Origin: Planomonospora parontospora
Lineage (GTDB): Bacteria; Actinomycetota; Actinomycetes; Streptosporangiales; Streptosporangiaceae
NCBI GenBank assembly: GCA_014647935.1
Contig: BMQD01000011.1
Location: 186,001-250,000 of the forward strand
Reading direction: 5' to 3'
DNA length: 64,000 nt
Part shown: piece by piece, positions 8,430 through 16,374 of the stretch
Numbering within the stretch: position 1 is the stretch's first letter
How the letters are laid out: each line of letters begins with the position of its first letter
Notes under the pieces: generated by a model
What the model saw: only the letters and a program-made list of their open reading frames with translations
What the model was told of the DNA's origin: nothing
Databases searched by the model: none
Made by a program: the position numbers and the translations under genes

Positions 8430-9425
8430 ATGAAACTCCGTTCGTCGTTCGTCGGTCTGCTGACGCTGGCCCTGATGGCGGTCGCCGGGTGCGGCGGCGC
8501 CGATGAGCCGACCACGGCCTCCGGGGCGTCCGGGGCCTCCGCGGGCGGCGCCGGCCTGGAGAAGACCACGATCAACGTCGGCACGATGCCGGTCGTCGAC
8601 ACGGCCCCGCTGCAGATCGCGATGGAGAAGGGCCTGTTCAAGGCCGAGGGCCTCGAGGTCAAGCCGAGCGTACTGGCGGGCGGCGCGGAGGCGATCCCCA
8701 AGCTCAAGGGCGGCAGCCTGGACATCAGCTTCGGCAACTACGTCTCGTTCTTCAGCGCGACGGCCAAGGGCGCCATCGACCTGAAGATCGTCTCCGACGG
8801 CTTCCAGAGCGCGCCGAAGACGCATGTGATCATGGTCCCCAAGGACAGCCCGATCCAGACGGTCGCCGACCTCAAGGACAAGACCATCGCGGTCAACACC
8901 AAGCGCAACATCAGCACGATGCTGATCCGCGTCGCGGGCAAGGCGCACAACATCGAGCTCGACGAGGACAAGAACTTCGCGGAGTTCCCCTTCCCGGAGA
9001 TGGAGGGCGCGCTGAAGGCAGGCACGGTCGACGCGGCCCAGGTCGTCGAGCCGTTCGGCACGTTCATCGCGCAGAACATCGGCGCCCGGGTCGTCTGGGA
9101 CACCTCTCAGGGCCCGACCGCGGACTTCCCGATCGCCGGCTACGCGGCGACCTCGGAGTTCGTCGCCGCCAACCCCAAGACCGTGGCGGCGTTCCAGCGG
9201 GCGATGAGCAAGGCCCAGGAGCTGGCGGCCGACCGGGCCAACGTGGTCGCGGTCATCCCGAAGTACACCAAGATCCCCGCGACCGCGGCCGGCAGCCTCG
9301 CCATCGGCGCCTTCCCCACCACGCTGGACGCCACCCGCCTCCAGCGCGTCGCCGACAGCATGCACGAGTACGGCCTCCTCGACGCGCCGCTCAAGGCGCA
9401 GGACCTCATCTTCGCCGGAAAATGA
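8430..9425 (+). CDS. ABC importer substrate-binding lipoprotein, NMT1/SsuA-like (system 2)
   Basis: This 331-residue binding lipoprotein has lipobox VAGC with Cys21. It shows the NMT1/SsuA pattern: TINVGTMPVVDTAPLQIAME, then NYVSFFSA, then the hinge VDAAQVVEPFG. The ATG at 8430 was preferred over the longer frame because a TGGAGGA site lies just before it and the signal peptide then starts properly. It is followed by two permeases, each overlapping by ATGA. It is paralogous to the lipoproteins at 6387 and 16374 but differs in the binding cleft, so the three systems may take related yet different ligands. It is probably exported by Sec. Confidence 0.9.
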   Translation: MKLRSSFVGLLTLALMAVAGCGGADEPTTASGASGASAGGAGLEKTTINVGTMPVVDTAPLQIAMEKGLFKAEGLEVKPSVLAGGAEAIPKLKGGSLDISFGNYVSFFSATAKGAIDLKIVSDGFQSAPKTHVIMVPKDSPIQTVADLKDKTIAVNTKRNISTMLIRVAGKAHNIELDEDKNFAEFPFPEMEGALKAGTVDAAQVVEPFGTFIAQNIGARVVWDTSQGPTADFPIAGYAATSEFVAANPKTVAAFQRAMSKAQELAADRANVVAVIPKYTKIPATAAGSLAIGAFPTTLDATRLQRVADSMHEYGLLDAPLKAQDLIFAGK

Positions 9426-10201
9426 TCGGAACCCGTGCCGTCCGCGGGGTGACCGGGGTCTGCGCGGTGGTGGCGCTGGCCGAGGCGGCCGCCCGGCTGG
9501 AGGTCGTCGACCCGGAGCTCGTCCCGCCCGTGTCCGCAGTGCTGGTCCGCTCCGTCACGCTGGCGGGGGACCCGGTGTTCCTCGCAGGTATGGCGGACAC
9601 GGTGCTGGCCTGGCTGGTCGGGCTCGCCTTGGCCCTCGTGGCGGCGGTCGCGGCCGGCGTGGTGCTCGGATCGGTCCCGTGGCTGAGCGTGCCGAGCCGG
9701 ATCGTGGTGGAGTTCCTCCGCCCGATCCCCTCGGTGGCGCTGATCCCGCTGGCGATCCTGCTGTTCGGGTCGGAGACGGAGATGAAGGTCTCCCTGATCT
9801 TCTACGCCGCGACCTGGCCCATCCTGCTCAACACCCTCTACGCCCTGCGCGACGTGGACCCGCTGGCCAAGGAGACCCTGCGCAGCTTCGGCTTCGGGCC
9901 GCTGGCGGTGCTGTGGCGGGTCTCGCTGCCCAGCGCCGCGCCGTTCGTCGCGACCGGTGTGCGCGTCGCCGCGGGCATCGCGCTGGTCGTGGTGGTGGGC
10001 GCCGAGCTGCTGAGCGGCGGGACGAGCGGCCTGGGCGTCTTCCTCATCGAGGCGGGCAGCGCCGGGGGCAACACCGACGTGACGCTGGCCGGCGCGGTCT
10101 GGGCCGGGACGCTCGGCCTCCTGGTGAACGCCCTGCTGGTCAAGGTCGAGCAGGGCGCCTTCCGCTGGCACTTCGCGCGCACCGGAAGGGCGGCGGCATG
10201 A
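9422..10201 (+). CDS. ABC importer permease, SsuC/TauC type (system 2, A-type)
   Basis: This 259-residue NitT/TauT-family permease overlaps both neighbours in ATGA, so it is coupled to the lipoprotein and the B-type permease. It has about six membrane segments, with the A-type hallmark VVEFLRPIPSVALIPLAILL and coupling loop LAKETLRSFGFGPLAVLWRV. This loop is almost the same as in system 3, consistent with both docking one shared ATPase. No ATP-binding gene lies in this operon. Confidence 0.88.
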   Translation: MIGTRAVRGVTGVCAVVALAEAAARLEVVDPELVPPVSAVLVRSVTLAGDPVFLAGMADTVLAWLVGLALALVAAVAAGVVLGSVPWLSVPSRIVVEFLRPIPSVALIPLAILLFGSETEMKVSLIFYAATWPILLNTLYALRDVDPLAKETLRSFGFGPLAVLWRVSLPSAAPFVATGVRVAAGIALVVVVGAELLSGGTSGLGVFLIEAGSAGGNTDVTLAGAVWAGTLGLLVNALLVKVEQGAFRWHFARTGRAAA

Positions 10202-11022
10202 GCCCGCGGCCCGGTACGGCGGGCGGGACCGGTCAGGTCGTGCGGGGGCTGTTCTCCCGGCTCTGGCTCGCGGCGCTGCTGCTCGCCGGCTGGGAGGCGG
10301 TCACCCGGATCGTCGGGGAGAGCTACTTCCCGCCGCCGTCGGAGATCGCCGTCACGATGCACGACCTGTGGTTCTCCGGCCCGGCGAGCCGGCTCTTCCT
10401 CACCGAGGACGCGCTGGAGGACTTCGGGCACAGCCTGTACAACCTGTTCGGCGGCTGGGTGCTGGCCTGCGTCGCCGGGGTCGCGGTCGGTGTCGCGCTC
10501 GGGCTCTCGCGCCGGCTGTCCGACTACGTGGAGCCGATGGTCCACTTCGGGCGGGCGATCCCCCCGCCCACCCTGCTCTCCTTCTACGTCGCGGTCTTCA
10601 GCCTCGGCACGCCCATGCAGGTGGCGACCATCGTCTCCGGCGTCGTCTGGCCGGTGCTGCTCAACACCGTCGACGGCGTCCGCACGGTGGACCGGCTCCA
10701 CCTGGACACCGCCGAGGTCTTCGGGGTGCGGGGCGGCCGCAGGCTGCTGCGGGTCGTCCTGCCCGGCGCCGCACCGAAGATCGTGGCGGGGCTCCGGATC
10801 AGCCTGGGCATCGCGCTGATCCTGATGGTCCTGTCCGAGCTCGTCGGCAGTACGGCGGGCATCGGATCCCTCCTCATCGGAGCCCAGCGCAGTTTCGAAC
10901 TGCCCGAGATGTGGGCCGGGATCATGCTGCTCGGCCTGCTGGGATACCTGCTCAACGCCGCCTTCGTCGCGGTGGAGCGGCGGGCGCTCGGCTGGCACCT
11001 GAACGCACGGGAGGCGGCGTGA
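10198..11022 (+). CDS. ABC importer permease, SsuC/TauC type (system 2, B-type)
   Basis: This 274-residue permease is the B-type partner, with YFPPPSEIAVTMHDLWFSGP near the N-terminus. The coupling segment is LDTAEVFGVRGGRRLLRVVL followed by PGAAPKIVAGLRI. The ATG at 10198 overlaps the upstream stop. A monooxygenase gene starts 25 bases downstream and is likely co-transcribed, which ties transport to an oxidation step. The substrate is unknown. Confidence 0.88.
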   Translation: MSPRPGTAGGTGQVVRGLFSRLWLAALLLAGWEAVTRIVGESYFPPPSEIAVTMHDLWFSGPASRLFLTEDALEDFGHSLYNLFGGWVLACVAGVAVGVALGLSRRLSDYVEPMVHFGRAIPPPTLLSFYVAVFSLGTPMQVATIVSGVVWPVLLNTVDGVRTVDRLHLDTAEVFGVRGGRRLLRVVLPGAAPKIVAGLRISLGIALILMVLSELVGSTAGIGSLLIGAQRSFELPEMWAGIMLLGLLGYLLNAAFVAVERRALGWHLNAREAA

Positions 11023-11047
11023 GCCTCCGACGGACACCGGGGAAGAC

Positions 11048-12307
11048 ATGCGCGTACTGATCATCGGTGGAGGCATCGGAGGACTGGCCACCGCGCTGAG
11101 CCTGCACGCCGCGGGCATCGACTGCACGGTCGCCGAGGCGGTCACGGAGCCGCGCCCGCTCGGCGTCGGCATCAACCTGCAGCCCCACGCGGTGCGCGAG
11201 CTGACCGAACTGGGCCTGGGGGAGGAGCTCGCCGGACTCGGCATCTCGATGAACTACTTCACGTTCACCGACAGGTACGGCGGGGTGATCCTCCCGCTGC
11301 CCCGCGGGACGATCGCGGGCTACGACTGGCCCCAGTACGCCGTCCACCGCGGCGAGCTGCAGATGACGCTCCTGGCGACGGTGCGCGAACGCCTGGGTCC
11401 CGGTGCGGTCCGCACCGGTCTCTCGCTGGAGGACTTCGAGCAGGACGGGACCGGGGTCACGGCGTCGCTGCGCGACGTGCGCACCGGCGAGACCCGGAAG
11501 GAGACGGCCGACGTCCTGGTGGGCGCGGACGGCGTCCACTCGGTGGTGCGCGCCCGCCTGCACCCGGACGGCGGGCCGCTGCTGTGGAACGGCATCCGGA
11601 TGTGGCGGGGCACGGCCGAGGGGGAGTCCTTTCTCGACGGGGCCACGCAGGTCGTCGCGGGCTCCAACCGGTCGGCCAAGTTCGTGGTCTACCCCATCGC
11701 CCGGCGGGGCGGCGGGCGGGTGCTGATCAACTGGGTGGCCGAGGTGCTGACCGGCGAACCCGGTCCCGTCACGGCCGCCGACTGGTCCAGGCGGGGCCGG
11801 CTGGAGGACGTGCTCCCGCACTTCGAGGGCTGGCGCTTCCCCTACCTGGACGTGCCCGCGCTCATCTCCGCCTCCGAGCGGATCCTGGAGTACCCCATGG
11901 TCGACAGGGACCCGCTCCCCTGGTGGGGCCGGGGCCGGGTCACCCTGCTGGGGGACGCCGCGCATCCGCTGTACCCCATCGGCGCGAACGGCGGTTCGCA
12001 GGCCGTGCTGGACGCCCGGATCCTGGCGAGGGAACTGGCCGTCGCCGCCGATCCCGTCGCGGGGCTGGCCGCCTACGAGGCGGAGCGCCGGCCCGTCACC
12101 GGCGAGCTGGTGCTGGCCCACCGGGAACTGCCGATGGAGAAGACCATCGCGCTGGTCACCGAGCGGGCGCCGGACGGGTTCGACGACATCGCCGACGTGC
12201 TCACGTCGGAGGAACTGGCGGAGATGGCCGCCGCGCAGCGCCGGATCACCGACACGGACGTCAGATTCCTCAACGAACGGGCCTCGTGGAGCGTCACCCG
12301 CGGCTGA
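11048..12307 (+). CDS. PhzS-like FAD-dependent monooxygenase
   Basis: This 419-residue flavoprotein is a group A aromatic hydroxylase. The FAD-binding GGGIGG is at residues 7-12, the DG motif VLVGADGVHS near 156-165, and the GD motif LLGDAAHPLYPIGANGG near 300-316. Stretches such as YAVHRGELQMTLLATVRERL, RRGRLEDVLPHF and YPMVDRDPLPWWGRGR match my recollection of PhzS, the pyocyanin-forming hydroxylase of Pseudomonas aeruginosa. Many actinobacterial homologues have no known substrate, so phenazine chemistry is only a hypothesis. It is NAD(P)H-dependent by family and cytoplasmic. It follows the system 2 importer by 25 bases and is probably in that operon. Confidence 0.88.
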   Translation: MRVLIIGGGIGGLATALSLHAAGIDCTVAEAVTEPRPLGVGINLQPHAVRELTELGLGEELAGLGISMNYFTFTDRYGGVILPLPRGTIAGYDWPQYAVHRGELQMTLLATVRERLGPGAVRTGLSLEDFEQDGTGVTASLRDVRTGETRKETADVLVGADGVHSVVRARLHPDGGPLLWNGIRMWRGTAEGESFLDGATQVVAGSNRSAKFVVYPIARRGGGRVLINWVAEVLTGEPGPVTAADWSRRGRLEDVLPHFEGWRFPYLDVPALISASERILEYPMVDRDPLPWWGRGRVTLLGDAAHPLYPIGANGGSQAVLDARILARELAVAADPVAGLAAYEAERRPVTGELVLAHRELPMEKTIALVTERAPDGFDDIADVLTSEELAEMAAAQRRITDTDVRFLNERASWSVTRG

Positions 12308-12492
12308 CCCGGTCCCCGCCGGCGGACCCGGGAGCGGTGCGGAAAGGAAACGGGAGGCGCACGGCCCTTTCCGCCGCGCATTCGCCGTCCGATCCGGAAT
12401 CGGGCTCCGGGCGGGCGGCGGCCCCGAAAGGGAAATCGCGGTACGGCGGCCGCCTCGGCCACCGGATTCCATCGTTCTCCGGCCGGACGGCA

Positions 12493-12588
12493 CCGGATCC
12501 GTGAATCCGGGTGATTCCGGATCCACGGATCCGTGCTATTCCGGATCCGCGCATTCGAGCGGTTCCGGATCCGTGGATCCGGGCGGCG
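12493..12588. repeat. Four imperfect 24-base tandem repeats
   Basis: CCGGATCC recurs at 12493, 12517, 12541 and 12565, exactly 24 bases apart, with partly conserved flanks such as ATT or GTT before each copy. One unit contains the palindrome CACGGATCCGTG (12524-12535). The array lies in non-coding spacer. Confidence 0.75.
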
Positions 12589-12853
12589 GGTGAATTCTCC
12601 TCCCGGACGCGGCGCCAGGCGTTCCGGAGGCACGGGCGGCGGGCGGGTGCGTCCGCGCGGCGGGCTCCGGTCCGCCGTCCTGCGTCGCGGAATGGCGGAC
12701 TTTCTCCGGTTCTGCATTCCGGGAATTGGAAATGTTCATGAATTCTCCGGGAGCGACCCGCGCATTCTCCGGGAAGGAGGGCCGGCGGTGGGGAGCCTCC
12801 CGCCGCCGGCCGGTGCGGTGGAGCCGTCCGGCTCACGCGCGGCGGGCCGGAGT

Positions 12854-12909
12854 CCTCACGCGGATGCCCTCACGTGGACGCCCTCACGTGGACGCCCTCA
12901 CGCGGGCGC
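12854..12909. repeat. Four 14-base tandem repeats
   Basis: Units of the form CCTCACGTGGACGC start at 12854, 12868, 12882 and 12896, with a decayed fifth copy after them. The array sits just downstream of the methyltransferase stop codon on the opposite strand. Confidence 0.75.
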
Positions 12910-12947
12910 CCCTGCACGGACGCCCCGCGGGCGCCTTCGCCCGGGCC

Positions 12948-13952
12948 CTACACGGGCAGGGCCTCGACGACGGCGGCTCCGCCGGGCAGCTCGATCTGCC
13001 GCTCGAACCGGAGGGCGGCCTTGCCCAGCAGCTCGGCGTACTCGGACGTGCTGCGCTCCACCCCCTCGCCGAACAGGGCGAGCATCCGCATGTCCACGTC
13101 CTTGCTGATGTGCGGCCTGTCGTCGTCCGGCACGACCAGCTCCACCAGCAGCACCCGGCCGTCGTCGGCCATCGCGCTCCTGACGTTGCGCAGGATCCGC
13201 ACCGCGTCCTCGTCGGACCAGTTGTGGATCACGCTGCCCAGCAGGTAGGCGTCGGCGCCGGAGGGCACGGAGACGAAGAAGTCGCCCGCGACGCATTCGC
13301 AGCGGTCTTCAAGACCGGCCTCGGCGAAGAACTCCCGCGAGCCCGGGACCACGGCCTCCTGGTCGAACAGCACGCCGCGCACGTTTGAATGCGCCTTCAG
13401 GACGGCGGCCAGGATGTGCCCCTTGCCGCCGGCCACGTCGACCAGGGTGCGCACGCCGGAGAAGTCGTAGCGCGAGGCCACGGCCTCCGCGAACGGCCAG
13501 GCGCGGGCCACCATGTACTCGTCGAACAGCCGCCCGGCGGCCGGGTTGTCCCTGAGGTAGCCGTAGAGCGGGCCGTGCCGCTCGGCGAAGGCGGACCCGC
13601 CGGTGCGCACGGTCCGCGGAAGCGCGCCCATGCCGTACCAGAAGCCCTCCTCGCCGATCATCCGGACGGCGGCCCGCATCGAGTCGGGCACGTCGCTGCG
13701 GAGTACGGCTCCCGCGGGGGTCAGCCCGTACACGCCCGGGGCCGTCGCCGAGACGAACCCCATCGAGGCGAGCTGGCGCAGCACCCGGCCGAGGGCGGAC
13801 GGGTCCGCGCCGCAGCGGGCCGCCAGCTCGCCCGTGCTCAGCGGGCCCTCGCGCAGGTGGTCGGCGCAGCCCAGCTCGGCCATCGCGGCCAGGGCGGCGA
13901 AGCGGGACACCCCGCCGATCACGTCCCAGACCGGCGCCTGCGGGTCGTCCAT
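12948..13952 (-). CDS. SAM-dependent methyltransferase, Methyltransf_2 (PhzM/O-methyltransferase-like)
   Basis: This 334-residue enzyme has the small-molecule O-/N-methyltransferase layout. An N-terminal winged-helix dimerisation domain (residues 10-85) includes GELAARCGADPSALGRVLRQ. The SAM-binding Rossmann domain has VDVAGGKG at 171-178. The active-site region is IHNWSDEDAVRIL near 235-247, where His acts as base in O-methyltransferases. PhzM of pyocyanin synthesis belongs to the same family, and a PhzS-like gene lies convergently beside it. The ATG is preceded by GAGAGAGGA. The importer ATPase gene lies upstream on the same strand, 50 bases away, so both may share a transcript. The substrate is unknown. 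Confidence 0.87.
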   Translation of the reverse strand: MDDPQAPVWDVIGGVSRFAALAAMAELGCADHLREGPLSTGELAARCGADPSALGRVLRQLASMGFVSATAPGVYGLTPAGAVLRSDVPDSMRAAVRMIGEEGFWYGMGALPRTVRTGGSAFAERHGPLYGYLRDNPAAGRLFDEYMVARAWPFAEAVASRYDFSGVRTLVDVAGGKGHILAAVLKAHSNVRGVLFDQEAVVPGSREFFAEAGLEDRCECVAGDFFVSVPSGADAYLLGSVIHNWSDEDAVRILRNVRSAMADDGRVLLVELVVPDDDRPHISKDVDMRMLALFGEGVERSTSEYAELLGKAALRFERQIELPGGAAVVEALPV

Positions 13953-14002
13953 TGACGGTCCTCTCTCTCGGGAATCTCTTGGAAGCCGTACCGGGGAGCG
14001 GT

Positions 14003-14785
14003 TCAGGAGGCGGGGGCGGACTGGCTCCGCATGCCGCGGACCAGCCGGCCGACCTCGGCGCGCAGGTGCACGAAGTCGGGGTGCTCCCGGGTGGTGATCT
14101 GGTCGCGCGGAGCGGGCAGGTCGACCCGCAGGTCCCCGACGATCCGGGCGGGGGCCTTGGACAGGACCACGACCCGGTCGCCCACGTAGACGCTCTCGTC
14201 GATGTCGTGGGTGATGAGCAGGATGGTCATGTTGTGGTGGCTGCGCACGCGCAGCGTGAGGTCCTCGAGGTCCTCGCGGGTCTGCGCGTCGACGGAGCCG
14301 AAGGGCTCGTCCATCAGCAGCAGCGAGGGGCGGTAGGCCAGCGCGCGGGCGATGGACACCCGCTGCTGCATGCCGCCGGAGAGCTGCCACGGATACTTGG
14401 CGGCGGCGCCCTCCAGCCCGACCTGCTCCAGGGCCTCCATGGCGGCGCTCCGGCGCTGCTTCTTGTCCATGTCCTTGCGCCGCAGCGGCAGGGAGACGTT
14501 GTCGGCCACGGACATCCAGGGGAAGAGGGAGCGGCTGTAGTCCTGGAAGACCACGGCCAGGTCGTCCGGGGTCCGGTCGACGGCGGTGCCGCCCAGCACC
14601 ACCTTCCCGCCGGTGGGCCGCAGGAGCCCGGCGATGGAGCGCAGCAGGGTGGACTTGCCGCACCCCGAAGGGCCGACGATGCAGACCAGCTCGCCCTCGG
14701 CGACCTTCAGGTCGATGCCGCCGAGGGCGTGGTGGGCGCCCGGCCCGCTGCCGTAGGTGTGGGTCAGGTTGGAGATCTCAAGCAC
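14003..14785 (-). CDS. ABC importer ATPase, SsuB/TauB-like (only ATPase of the block)
   Basis: This 260-residue ATPase is complete: Walker A GPSGCGKST (38-46), Q-loop VVFQDYSRSLFPW, signature LSGGMQQR (135-142), Walker B LLLMDEP and H-loop LLITHDIDES. It energises NitT/TauT-type importers from the cytoplasmic side. It follows the system 3 permeases by nine bases and belongs to that operon. Systems 1 and 2 have permeases and lipoproteins but no ATPase of their own, so this protein may serve all three. This sharing is an inference from gene content; a further ATPase elsewhere in the genome cannot be excluded. Confidence 0.92.
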   Translation of the reverse strand: MLEISNLTHTYGSGPGAHHALGGIDLKVAEGELVCIVGPSGCGKSTLLRSIAGLLRPTGGKVVLGGTAVDRTPDDLAVVFQDYSRSLFPWMSVADNVSLPLRRKDMDKKQRRSAAMEALEQVGLEGAAAKYPWQLSGGMQQRVSIARALAYRPSLLLMDEPFGSVDAQTREDLEDLTLRVRSHHNMTILLITHDIDESVYVGDRVVVLSKAPARIVGDLRVDLPAPRDQITTREHPDFVHLRAEVGRLVRGMRSQSAPAS

Positions 14786-14794
14786 GGCGGGTCC

Positions 14795-15583
14795 TCATAT
14801 CGTCTGCTTGGCGGCCCGGTGCCAGGACAGCAAGCGTCGCTCGGCCGCCAGGAAGGCCGAGTTGAGCACGTATCCCAGGACACCGAGGACCACGATGGTC
14901 CCCCACACGCCGGGCAGGTCGAACGACCGCTGGGCGTCCAGGAGCTGGAAGCCGATTCCGTTGGTGCTGCCCACCAGCTCGGAGATGACCATCAGGATCA
15001 GGGCCAGGGAGAGGCTGAGCCGCAGGCCGGCGAAGATCTTGGGCATCGCGGAGGGCAGGATGACGCGGAGCAGCCGCTGGCTCCGGGAGAACCCGAAGAC
15101 CCGGGACGTCTCCAGGTGCTGCCGGTCGACGTGGCGGGCTCCGTCGCCGGCGTTGAGCAGGATCGGCCAGATGATGCCGAACACGATCGTGGCGATCTGC
15201 ATCTGCGCGCCGGCGGCGAACAGGGCCAGGAAGAAGGGGAGCAGGGCGGGGGGCGGGATGGCCCTGCCGAACTCGATGATCGGGTCCAGGAACCGGGAGA
15301 GCACCGGGGAACGCCCCAGCATGAGGCCCAGGGCGATCCCGATCACGCCGGCGAGCAGCCAGCCCGCGAAGAGCCTGCCCACGCTCGTCGGGATGTTCTC
15401 CACCGCCGCGTCGGTGAGCCAGAGCCGTTCGGGCGGGCCGGACAGCCACATCTCGTGCATGCGGACCGCGATCGCGGTGGGCGGGGGGAAGAAGTTGTCC
15501 TCGGCGGCGCGGGTGGCGGCCTCCCAGGCCACCAGCACGACGGGGACCAGCCAGAGGCGGCCGAGGCCGCGCAGGACGCGCAT
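14795..15583 (-). CDS. ABC importer permease, SsuC/TauC type (system 3, B-type)
   Basis: This 262-residue NitT/TauT permease carries the B-type N-terminal motif NFFPPPTAIAVRMHEMWLSG. Its coupling region is LETSRVFGFSRSQRLLRVIL followed by PSAMPKIFAGLRL. The ATG overlaps the stop of the A-type permease. The ATPase gene begins nine bases beyond its stop. Of the three B-type permeases only this one sits beside an ATPase. The fold has about six hydrophobic helices. Confidence 0.88.
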   Translation of the reverse strand: MRVLRGLGRLWLVPVVLVAWEAATRAAEDNFFPPPTAIAVRMHEMWLSGPPERLWLTDAAVENIPTSVGRLFAGWLLAGVIGIALGLMLGRSPVLSRFLDPIIEFGRAIPPPALLPFFLALFAAGAQMQIATIVFGIIWPILLNAGDGARHVDRQHLETSRVFGFSRSQRLLRVILPSAMPKIFAGLRLSLSLALILMVISELVGSTNGIGFQLLDAQRSFDLPGVWGTIVVLGVLGYVLNSAFLAAERRLLSWHRAAKQTI

Positions 15584-16374
15584 CACCGGGCGCCCTCCGT
15601 CCGGGCGAGGTGCCAGCGGAAGAGCCGCCGCTCCACCAGGGTGAACAGGGTGTTGGAGACGATCCCGATGACGCCCGCCCAGATGGTGGCGGCGACGATG
15701 AACTCCAGGGCGTCGGGACTGCTCCCGGCCTCGATGATGAACGTGCCGATGCCGCTGGCGCCGCCCGCGAGCAGTTCGGCGCTGATCGCCAGGATGAGCG
15801 CGATGGAGGCGGCCAGCCGTACGCCGGTGGCGATGAACGGCGCGGTGCTGGGCAGCGAGACCCGCCACAGCACCGCCAGCGGCCCGAAGCCGAAGCTGCG
15901 CAGGGTCTCCTTGGCCAGCGGGTCGACGTCCTTGAGGCCGTACATCGTGTTGATCAGGACCGGCCACGAGGCGGCGTAGACGATCACCGCGATCTTCATG
16001 TCGAACCTGTCGGAGAACAGCAGCAGGGCCAGCGGGATCAGGGCCACGGAAGGGATGGGCCGGAGGAACTCCAGGACGGGCCGGAGCGCCGACTCCACGC
16101 GGGGCATGGTGCCGAGCGCGAATCCGGCGGGAACGGCGACCAGCACGGTGAGCAGGAGGCCGGCGGCCCAGGCGCCCAGGGTCGAGACGACGTCGGCGAG
16201 GAAGTCCCCGTCGGCGGCGAGCGCCGCCGCGCGGCCGGCGATCGTGGAGGCCAGCGGGAACACGATCGGGTCGATGAACCCGGTCCGTCCGGCGAGTTCC
16301 ACCAGGCAGAACAGCCCTGCGACGCCGACGGCGCCGCAGAGCGGTCTGTTGTCGAGCAGGGAGCGCCCGGTCAT
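15583..16374 (-). CDS. ABC importer permease, SsuC/TauC type (system 3, A-type)
   Basis: This 263-residue permease has the A-type pattern VLEFLRPIPSVALIPLALLL and coupling loop LAKETLRSFGFGPLAVLWRV, nearly identical to system 2. It overlaps the lipoprotein stop and the next permease start. About six membrane helices are visible. The two permeases in each system differ strongly from each other but match their counterparts in the other systems. This indicates duplication of the whole lipoprotein-permease-permease unit. Confidence 0.88.
   Translation of the reverse strand: MTGRSLLDNRPLCGAVGVAGLFCLVELAGRTGFIDPIVFPLASTIAGRAAALAADGDFLADVVSTLGAWAAGLLLTVLVAVPAGFALGTMPRVESALRPVLEFLRPIPSVALIPLALLLFSDRFDMKIAVIVYAASWPVLINTMYGLKDVDPLAKETLRSFGFGPLAVLWRVSLPSTAPFIATGVRLAASIALILAISAELLAGGASGIGTFIIEAGSSPDALEFIVAATIWAGVIGIVSNTLFTLVERRLFRWHLARTEGAR

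Larger units (their letters stand above)
12308..12947. other. 640-base repeat-rich spacer between convergent genes
   Basis: The stretch between the monooxygenase and methyltransferase stops holds two tandem-repeat arrays (24-base units at 12493-12588; 14-base units at 12854-12909). The open frames are low-complexity and mirror the repeats, for example an 8-residue periodic pattern on the minus strand, so I call no gene here. Confidence 0.6.

Noticed and set aside
12294-12836. 180-codon minus-strand ORF with 8-residue repeats
   Set aside because: The repeat pattern simply reflects the 24-base DNA repeat in spacer. No domain or ribosome site is visible.
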